The notes under the pieces are model-generated. The model did no database searches. It was not told where the DNA came from and worked only from the letters and a program-made list of their open reading frames with translations. Positions 1 to 5,745 of a stretch of DNA of 12,542 nt are shown here, one piece after another (the first letter of the stretch is position 1; each line of letters starts with the position of its first letter). The DNA comes from CAVYPR01 sp052145775 (lineage in GTDB: Bacteria; Actinomycetota; Acidimicrobiia; Acidimicrobiales; RAAP-2): assembly GCA_052145775.1 (NCBI GenBank), contig JBKQNY010000025.1, positions 1 through 12,542 of the forward strand, written 5' to 3'. Both the position numbers and the translations under genes were made by a program.

Positions 1-1
1 C

Positions 2-901
2 TCCATCAAGGCCGGCGAGGGAGACGTGTTCGTCGCCGCCGGGGTCGAGACCGTCAGCCGCTACGGCCACGGAGCCGCCGACGTCGGGCCCCACAACCCC
101 GCCTTCGGCGAGGCCGAGGCACGGACGGCGGCCCGGGCCCCGGCCGTTACCGAGCCCTGGGCGCCGCAGTCCGGGCTGCACGACATCTACATCGCAATGG
201 GGCAGACGGCCGAGAACGTGGCGGAGTACAAGAAGGTGTCCCGCCAGGAGATGGATGAGTTCGCACTGCTCTCTCAGGCCCGTGCGGTCGAGTCGCAGGA
301 GAACGGCTTCTTCGAACGCGAGATCATTCCGGTCACCACGCCCGACGGAACCGTCGTCACCAAGGACGACGGACCCCGGCCGAACACCACCATCGAGGGG
401 CTCTCGCAACTGAAGCCGGTGTTTCGCGAGGGCGGCACGGTGACGGCCGGCAACGCGTGCCCGCTCAACGACGGGGCCGCCGCCGTGGTCGTCATGAGCG
501 ACACCCGGGCCCGCGAGCTCGCCATCACGCCCTTGGCCCGGGTCGTGGCCAGCGGGGTCTCGGGCCTCAACCCCGAGATCATGGGGCTCGGCCCGGTGGA
601 GGCCATTCGCCAGACCCTCGGGCGCGCCAGCATGACCATCGATGACGTCGATCTCGTGGAGATCAACGAGGCCTTCGCCGCGCAGGTCATCCCGTCGGCC
701 GCCGAAATCGGGATCGGCTGGGACAAGCTGAACGTCCACGGCGGGGCCATCGCCCTCGGCCACCCCTTCGGCCAAACCGGGGCCCGCATCATGACGACGC
801 TCCTGAACGGCCTGGAGGACGCGAACAAGACGATCGGCCTCGAGTCGATGTGCGTCGGGGGGGGTCAGGGCATGGCCATGATTGTCGAGCGCCTCAACTA
901 A
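2..901 (+). CDS. Thiolase (acetyl-CoA C-acyltransferase), 5'-truncated by the window edge
   Basis: This is the C-terminal three quarters of a thiolase, which condenses or cleaves acyl-CoA and acetyl-CoA in beta-oxidation or related acyl-CoA metabolism in the cytoplasm. The frame is open from base 2 (reading SIKAGEGDVFVAAGVE), so the GTG at 26 is internal and the gene starts outside the window. The nucleophilic Cys of the family lies just upstream of this segment and is not visible. Visible family signatures are NEAFAA, the His motif HGGAIALGHPFG and the second catalytic Cys in CVGGGQGMAM near the end. The gene ends with TAA at 899-901. The substrate range cannot be told from the sequence. It is convergent with the group II intron array on the other strand, whose 3' end lies about 40 bp away, so the intron has not disrupted it. 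Confidence 0.93.
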   Translation, partial: SIKAGEGDVFVAAGVETVSRYGHGAADVGPHNPAFGEAEARTAARAPAVTEPWAPQSGLHDIYIAMGQTAENVAEYKKVSRQEMDEFALLSQARAVESQENGFFEREIIPVTTPDGTVVTKDDGPRPNTTIEGLSQLKPVFREGGTVTAGNACPLNDGAAAVVVMSDTRARELAITPLARVVASGVSGLNPEIMGLGPVEAIRQTLGRASMTIDDVDLVEINEAFAAQVIPSAAEIGIGWDKLNVHGGAIALGHPFGQTGARIMTTLLNGLEDANKTIGLESMCVGGGQGMAMIVERLN

Positions 902-1031
902 TCGGACTCTTGTGAGGTAGGCCGCTGGTTTGGCGTTCCGCTGTAGGTCGGTCGGGCTCAGTCCCGCCGGTTTCCCGAACGGGTGCGTTTCCGGCTCGCC
1001 ATGGTCGTCGCCTCCCCGGCAGCCCCCTATC

Positions 1032-1064
1032 GAACCGTGCATGCGGTTCTCCCGCACACGGCTC
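1032..1064 (-). ncRNA. Group II intron domain V (intron A)
   Basis: The 33-nt segment on the - strand folds as the catalytic hairpin. The lower stem is GAGCCGUG with CACGGUUC, including the AGC triad. A two-base bulge (UG) follows, then the upper stem UGCGG with CCGCA, closed by a GAGA (GNRA) tetraloop. It lies 17 nt after the RT stop codon, the usual place for domain V. The structure looks intact and catalytically competent. Confidence 0.85.
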
Positions 1065-1081
1065 TCCGACACCGTTCACCG

Positions 1082-2425
1082 TCAGGCATTCGCACTCCAG
1101 CGGCACACCGTTCCCGTCAGCCGGTAGACCCCGAGCGTCGTGAGCCATCCGTAGGTGAAACGGGTGGTCCAGTTCCGTCCCGAGAGCCCGTGCTTGACGC
1201 TCGCCAGCTTGGCCAGGCGTTCGTGGACGTAGCCGTCGACGGCGCTGAACTTCCGCGACGAGTTGCCGTAGCGGTAGTACGCCCCCCAGCCCCGCAGCAC
1301 GGGGTTGAGTTCTTCGACAACGACAGCCAGATCACGACCGGCATAGCCCCGTGGGGTTCGATCCCGGATCTTGGCCCTGATAGAGGCCATGGCCCGGTCC
1401 GAGGGCCACTTGTACAAGTAGTAGCGGCCCCTTTGCTTCGAGAACTCCCGCATGTGGAGATGGAAGCCCAAGAAGTCAAACCCCTCCTTGCCCTGACGGA
1501 GACAGACGATCCTGGTCTTGTCGGGATGCAGGCGCAGCCCGATCGGTGCCAGGGTCAACTCCGCCAGGTCCCGAGCCGCTTCGGCCCGTTCTTCGGTGGG
1601 GCACAGCACGACGAAATCGTCGGCGTAACGCACTAGGACACCCGTTCTCGGTCCCGCCGCCCGCCACGCCCGGTCGAGGACGTGGAGGGCGATGTTGGCA
1701 AGCAACGGCGAGAGGGGTGAGCCCTGCGGGGTTCCCGACTCCGTGTCGGAGATGATCCCGCCCTCGAACACCCCTGCTCGCAGCCAACTGCGCAGCAGCT
1801 TCAACATCTGCCGGTCAATGACTCGGCGCTCGACCTCGCCCATGAGGGCGTCGTGGTCGATCTCGTCGAAGCACGCCTTGATGTCGGCGTCGAGCACCCA
1901 CACCGCACCCTTGTTGGCCGCCTAGCGGACGGCTTCGAGGGCCTGGTGGGCGGAACGCTTCGGCCGGAAGCCGAAGCTCTGGGGCGAGAAGTCAGCCTCG
2001 AAGATGGGTTCGAGGACGATCTTCGCCGCCGCCATGACCACCCGGTCGGTGACCGTGGGGATGCCGAGCGGCCGGGTTTCCCCCGGCTTGCCTGGCTTCG
2101 GGATGCGGACCCGCCGCAGTGGCTTCGGGCGATAGGACTTCTCCCGAAGTTGGGCGGCGAGGCCGTCGAGGAACTGGCGCACTCCCTCTGTGCCCCCTTC
2201 GGTGATGGCGGCGATGGTGACGCCGTCAACACCGGGGGCACCCTGGTTGGTGGCCACGTCGACCCACGCTCTCCACATCACGTCACTGCGGGTGAGCTTG
2301 TCGTAGAGGGCGTGGAACCGACGTTCTGGTTCTTGCTTGGCACTGCGGTAGAGCACGCGTTGGAGGGCTCGAACGGGGTCCAGGCCATCGGCCTTGACGG
2401 TCCTAGCCGATTGCTCGGCACTCAT
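1082..2425 (-). pseudogene. Group II intron reverse transcriptase/maturase (intron A) with one in-frame TAG
   Basis: This is an LtrA-type protein that acts as maturase for its own intron RNA and reverse-transcribes it during retrohoming. The frame has 447 codons. It starts at an ATG with AGGAGG 12 nt and GAGG 7 nt upstream. A TAG at 1922-1924 (codon 168) interrupts it, and the same frame then resumes into a perfect continuation (AANKGAVWVLDADIKACFDE). Visible features are fingers motifs (QGAPGVDGVT, RPLGIPTVTDRV, FGFRPKRSAHQAL), the catalytic Asp in WVLDADI, GTPQGSPLSPLLANI, YADD at about residues 267-270, HPDKTRIV and a group II thumb/X region (LRGWGAYYRYG). There is no HNH endonuclease domain. 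The TAG falls before the catalytic palm, so the truncated product would be inactive. Either this is a nonsense pseudogene or TAG is read through. Reinitiation at GTG 1903 is possible but has no clear ribosome site. Confidence 0.85.
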
Positions 2426-2518
2426 CAGCGTTCCTCACCTCCTTCGTCGTGCCTCGGTGAAGCAGGGGCCCTTCGCTCTGGGTGGGTTGTGTTGTCCCGC
2501 CCGTCGTCACTAATCCCG
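2426..2518 (-). other. Junction segment between introns B and A, with the RT A ribosome binding site
   Basis: This 93-nt stretch is all that separates the end of intron B from the start codon of RT A. On the - strand it contains the purine-rich RT leader AGGAGGTGAGG (2433-2443 region). It is probably the last piece of the 5' half of intron A (domain III/IV). I see no domain I elements in it. Confidence 0.5.
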
Positions 2519-2525
2519 GTAGGGA

Positions 2526-2541
2526 CCGCCCTTGCGGGCGG
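2526..2541 (-). other. Domain VI-like hairpin of intron B
   Basis: A perfect six-pair stem ccgccc/gggcgg with a four-base loop lies 11 nt after domain V on the - strand. Short flanking complementarity (GGG with CCC) lengthens it. Its position fits domain VI. I could not place the branch-point A with confidence. Confidence 0.5.
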
Positions 2542-2552
2542 CCCCCCGGACA

Positions 2553-2585
2553 GATCCCGGCGTGCGGGATTAGCGCACCGGGCTC
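2553..2585 (-). ncRNA. Group II intron domain V (intron B), atypical apical loop
   Basis: On the - strand GAGCCCGG pairs with CCGGGAUC (one G-A mismatch), a CG bulge follows, and UGCG pairs with CGCA. This is the domain V plan, including the AGC triad and the bulge. The apex is CUAAUCC instead of a GNRA tetraloop, which would weaken docking into domain I. It overlaps the last codons of RT B, as is common when domain IV is occupied by the RT. Confidence 0.65.
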
Positions 2586-4060
2586 CTGCCTTGGGTTCTG
2601 GCGGCGAAGCGCACGCTGGGGTAGGGATGCACAATGCGGGCAGAAGGTAACCACCGAGCAGCGATTCGGCTGTAACGAGCCCAGGTCATGCGATGGCGTT
2701 GGCTTCGACGCCGAAGCGCCTGCCTCCAGAGCCATCTGACCTGGTCCCGAAAAGTCGACACCGAGTCGATGTTGCCGGGCACGGCGTAGTAGTTGAAGTG
2801 TCCCCTCAACACGCTCGCCAGCCAGCGCCCCTGCTCGGGGATGGGCCAGTGACGGCGCCGCCGAAGCTCGGCATTCACCAGCTTCAGCTTCGCCCTCATC
2901 CTCTTCTTGATGGTGATGCGCCGGAGCCAGAAGCGCCCGTCCCTCGTCTTCCCACAGACGTGGGTGAAGCCCAAGAAATCGAACGTCTACGGCTTGGGCA
3001 AGCCTCGCTTTTTGCGGTTCGAAGCCGCAAAGCGGCCGAACTCGATCAGGCGGGTCTTATCCGGATGCAGCTCCAGGTTGAACTTCGCAAACCGCTCTTG
3101 AAGGTCATGGAGGAACTGCTTTGCATCACCGAGGTGCTGGAACCCGACCACAAAGTCGTCAGCGAACCTCGTGACGATCATGTCGCCCCGGGCGTGCCGA
3201 TGTCTCCACTGCCGGACCCACCGGTCGAAGACATAGTGGAGGTACACGTTGGCGAGCAGCGGTGAGACCGATGCCCCCTGCGGTGAACCTTCGCTCGTCT
3301 CGGCCCAGTTCCCATCCTCGATGACTCCTGCGTTCAGCCACTTCCCGATGAGCCGCAGGACTCGTTTATCCGCAATGCGATGCTCGAGGAACTTCTCCAT
3401 CCAAGAGTGATCGAGCTTGGAGAAGAAGTTGCTGACGTCAGCGTCGAGTATCCAGTTCACCTTCCTCTCGGTAATCCCGACGGCGAGTGCGTCCAGCGCA
3501 TCGTGCGGGCCACGCCCGGGTCGGAACCCGTAGGAGAAACCGAGGAAGTCCTCCTCGTACACGGCGTTCAACACCTCCACCACCGCACGTTGGAGGATCT
3601 TGTCCTCCAAGGTGGCGATGCCGAGCGGGCGTTGCCGCCCGTCCGGCTTCGGTATGTACACCCGACGAGAAGGGCTCGCCCGATAGGCACCGCTGTGGAC
3701 ACGGCGAAGCAGGTCTTCGAGGTTCTCTCGAAGGTTCTCGCCGTAGGCGTCCCACGTCACCTGATCGACCCCCGGAGCTGCCTTCGGGTTGATCGCCACG
3801 TAGGCGGCCCACAGGCGAGACAGGTCGACGTGATGCAGCAGTGCGGTGAACCGTGCTTCCTTATCCTTCCGTGCTACCTCTCGCACACGGTCCAGTCCGC
3901 TTGGCACGCCTTCCCCGGCACTGCGTCCGGTGCGTGTCGGACTGTCCGTGTTCCCCTCGGCCAACCTCCTTTCCTCCACCACCTCCGCAACCGGTCCCCC
4001 GGCGTTGTTCGGCGGCTTCGCAGGTACTACGAGGTTGTCTGACTTCCCACGCTCGTCCAT
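2570..4060 (-). pseudogene. Group II intron reverse transcriptase/maturase (intron B) with one in-frame TAG
   Basis: A second LtrA-type RT, clearly different in sequence from RT A. The frame has 496 codons from ATG 4060 (MDERGKSD), interrupted by TAG at 2987-2989 (codon 358). The frame continues directly after it as TFDFLGFTHVCGKTRDGRF. Relatives, as I recall them, carry Glu at this place (KPETFxFLGF), so GAG to TAG is the likely change. Motifs are KAAPGVDQVTWD, RPLGIATLEDKI, YGFRPGRGPHDALDAL, catalytic Asp in WILDADVSNFF, GSPQGASVSPLLANVYLHYVFD and FADD at residues 299-302 in place of the usual YADD. The X/maturase region (RGHFNYYAVPGN, then WRQALRRRSQRHR) lies after the TAG. Termination at the TAG would leave an RT core without its maturase domain. 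The final stop is TAA, inside domain V. Confidence 0.85.
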
Positions 4061-4893
4061 CTCAGGCTTGCGGCCTCGGCCTTCCCTGAGCGGCCCGCCC
4101 GGTGATCACCCGGACGGGCAAGCGTGGGACCTCCCGGTTCTCGCGCATGGAGGTTCCGTACATGCCATGGTTCTCTGACCGCGCGGGGCCCACCAGCGGC
4201 TCGCGAAAACGCCGTTGGCGGTGTTGCCTTCCGCATCCGTAGACAGCGTCGGCGCCCCGAACTCTGTGATTACGCGGCTCAATAGCCCGGCCTGCACGTG
4301 CCCCTGTCAACGCTTCGCCGCCGCCCTTGCGGACGACGACGCATGACTCGGGGTCACCGTGGGTCGCTAGTCCTTCGGTGTAGAGCTCTTGCATCTCCTC
4401 CTCCATGCCGGTTTATCCCGGCGCTCCTACGACCCCCTCCGACTCCCTCTCGACCGCCATGCCACTTCCGGTTGCCGGTTATAGGCAGGCGTGCTCCCGC
4501 CCCCACAGGACGGGGCCGAGGAGGGTCTCTCCAGTTCCCACGACAACCTTCTTGACGTTCCACGCTCCATACGCCGGAGAGTTCTTCGGCATCCGCTCCA
4601 AGGTCAAAGATGCCTTCCATGGCCTTCGCCCATTTCCGACAGGCTCGGCTCTCTCTGTATCTGCTTCCGCAGATCCGCTTGACGACGCTGCAAGCTTCAC
4701 TTCACGTTGCGGACCGACAAGTTGCTCCACCCCGCTTCGACGCAAACCTCTCGGTCGACGCCGGGGGCTTCGCTACCGGGGACCTTGGCGTCTCCCCGGA
4801 CCGGACTCACACCGGCTGGCTCTCGTGAGCTTGTCGCTCGGTTACGTCATGGCCACTCCTTTGTGTTCATGGCGCCCGAGCTGCTGGACGCAC
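4061..4893 (-). ncRNA. Ribozyme domains I to IV of intron B
   Basis: About 830 bases with no credible gene. The open frames here run across structured RNA. On the - strand the region opens with GTGCGTCC and contains the GGTGTGAGTCCGG segment (complement around 4797-4813). It also has a hairpin gcct/aggc (4622-4625 with 4641-4644) whose loop holds the EBS1 candidate CGGAAA. The last part (about 4060-4190) holds an ATG-initiated frame (MYGTSMRENREVP) that often precedes this RT type and probably has no function as a protein. The length is ample for domains I to IV. Exact domain borders were not assigned. Confidence 0.6.
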
Positions 4894-4900
4894 CGAAAAT

Positions 4901-4936
4901 GAGCGGGGTCCGATCAGTTCAGCCCTACCCTTGCTC
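4901..4936 (-). terminator. Terminator-like hairpin at the intron B insertion site
   Basis: On the - strand GAGC aa GGGT pairs with ACCC c GCTC around a 17-nt loop, followed directly by ATTTTCG and then the intron B 5' end. It would terminate transcription coming from the IPT-domain fragment (ending at 5024). Group IIC introns are known to insert just 3' of such hairpins. The stem is short and interrupted. Confidence 0.4.
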
Positions 4937-4995
4937 GCGGTGGTTACCTGCCCTCCACCGGCATGTCTGAAGGAGCCCCTCAACAGCGCGCGTTA

Positions 4996-5020
4996 TGGGC
5001 GAGCTACTGGTTAGCTCCCA
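4996..5020. other. Inverted repeat just after the IPT fragment stop
   Basis: The + strand reads tgggcgagcta, ctggt, tagctccca: nine pairs with a two-base bulge around a five-base loop. It begins 3 bp from the stop codon of the IPT fragment. It has no T-run on either side. It could be a weak terminator or, if the intron 5' end is near 5035, the first stem of domain I. Confidence 0.4.
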
Positions 5021-5023
5021 CTC

Positions 5024-5644
5024 TCAGTATGTGCACAGGTCGTAGAGGGTGGCCGGCGTCGTCCCCGCAGCCGTCGTCACTGAGACCTGGACCTGGCCGG
5101 CCGCGTGTGCCGGAGAGGTGGCGATGATCGAGGTGGACGAGGAGACGGTGTAGGACTTGGCTGTCGTTGTGCCAAACTTGACGCTCTTCACTGCCGTGAA
5201 TCCCCGACCCGTGATGGTCACCTTGGTGCTACCGGCCACCGGACCGCTTGTCCGGGAGAGCGAGGTGATGGTGGGGCCGGGGACGTAGGTGAACAGGTCA
5301 GCCGACACGGCTGCGCTCTCGCCTCCGGGGGTCACCACCCGCACGGCGACCGATGTTCCCGAGGTGCCGACCGGGCTCTTCACGGTGAGCTGGGTCCCTC
5401 CGGCGTTGACCGAGACAGTCAACCCCCTATGTTCTGTGCCGAAAAAGACTGTCGTGGCTCCGCTTGGTCCGCTGCCGATGATCGTCACCGTCGTGCCGCC
5501 GGCCGCCGAGCCGCTGGCCGGCGAAATGGAAGAAACCGCCGGCACCGGGATGGGGTGTCCCAGAATTTCGAGAGCGGGAGCGGCCGCGAGGTGCCACCGA
5601 CCGCCGGGACGTAGGCACTGCCCCTCGCAGCCCCTATGGGACAC
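5024..5644 (-). pseudogene. IPT/TIG-domain surface protein fragment, N-terminus missing
   Basis: Two immunoglobulin-like IPT/TIG domains, a fold found in secreted and surface proteins. Domain one starts at PAVSSISPASGSAAGGTTVTI and ends ADLFTYVPGP. Domain two runs from PTITSLSRTSGPVAGSTKVTITG to TPATLYDLCTY and the stop. The domain-like sequence begins near base 5550. Upstream of it the frame stays open but looks non-coding and enters the divergent gene at 5746. No signal peptide, ribosome site or good start codon is seen; GTG 5644 is only a nominal start. The 5' break coincides with a 94-bp inverted-repeat-bounded element (5553-5646). The C-terminus DLCTY-stop looks like the usual DLFTYV cut short. 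It resembles the IPT domain of the protein at 5746-7860 and is probably a remnant of a paralogue. Confidence 0.6.
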
Positions 5645-5646
5645 CC
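5553..5646. repeat. 94-bp MITE-like element with 10-bp perfect inverted ends
   Basis: The ends are gggtgtccca (5553-5562) and tgggacaccc (5637-5646), exact inverse complements. The triplet ATG flanks both sides (5550-5552 and 5647-5649), which could be a 3-bp target duplication. There is no coding capacity. It sits exactly where the recognisable IPT-domain sequence begins. It could equally be an IS end remnant or a chance palindrome. Confidence 0.4.
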
Positions 5647-5745
5647 ATGCAGCGGTCCGGTGGCATGATCTCCGCGAGTGTCTCGAACCGCCGACTGTGC
5701 CGTGAACCTCGCTTATGCCAGGTTCGACAGAAAGAGGATGAGGAC

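Larger units (their letters stand above)
943..2519 (-). mobile_element. Group II intron A, 5' half missing or displaced
   Basis: A retroelement made of an RT gene followed by ribozyme domains V and VI. On the - strand the order is: a short leader (2518-2426), the RT frame (2425-1082), domain V (1064-1032), then a domain VI closed by agccc 1021-1025 with gggct 954-958. The 3' splice site should lie shortly after this helix. Candidates ending in AC are at 951, 947 and 943, so the boundary is uncertain by about 10 bp. Domains I to III normally need several hundred nucleotides upstream of the RT. Only about 94 nt separate this RT from the end of intron B, so intron A is either 5'-truncated or interrupted by intron B. 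It is probably not self-mobile as it stands. Confidence 0.75.
2519..4893 (-). mobile_element. Group II intron B, inserted immediately upstream of intron A
   Basis: About 2.37 kb. The 5' end is proposed at 4893, where the - strand reads GTGCG, the group II consensus GUGYG. Preceding it is TTTTCG (IBS1 candidate, 4894-4899), which can pair with CGGAAA (EBS1 candidate, 4633-4638) in a hairpin loop of domain I, with one G-U pair. Next come about 830 nt of domain I-IV RNA, the RT (4060-2570), domain V (2585-2553) and a GC-rich domain VI hairpin (2541-2526). The 3' end is near 2519 (CCCTAC). The insertion point is just 3' of a terminator-like hairpin, the target habit known for group IIC introns. 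An alternative 5' end near 5035 (GTGCA) cannot be excluded. Confidence 0.7.

Noticed and set aside
894..1148. An 84-residue - strand frame containing GEPCAGEPHARFDRG
   Set aside because: It is a translation of domain V and domain VI of intron A, not a gene.
2403..2735. A 110-residue - strand frame containing RQEPGALIPHAGICPGG
   Set aside because: It is an out-of-frame reading of the end of RT B and its domain V.
4062..4406. A 114-residue - strand frame upstream of RT B
   Set aside because: It runs through intron RNA domains and has no protein-like features. It is better explained as structured RNA.
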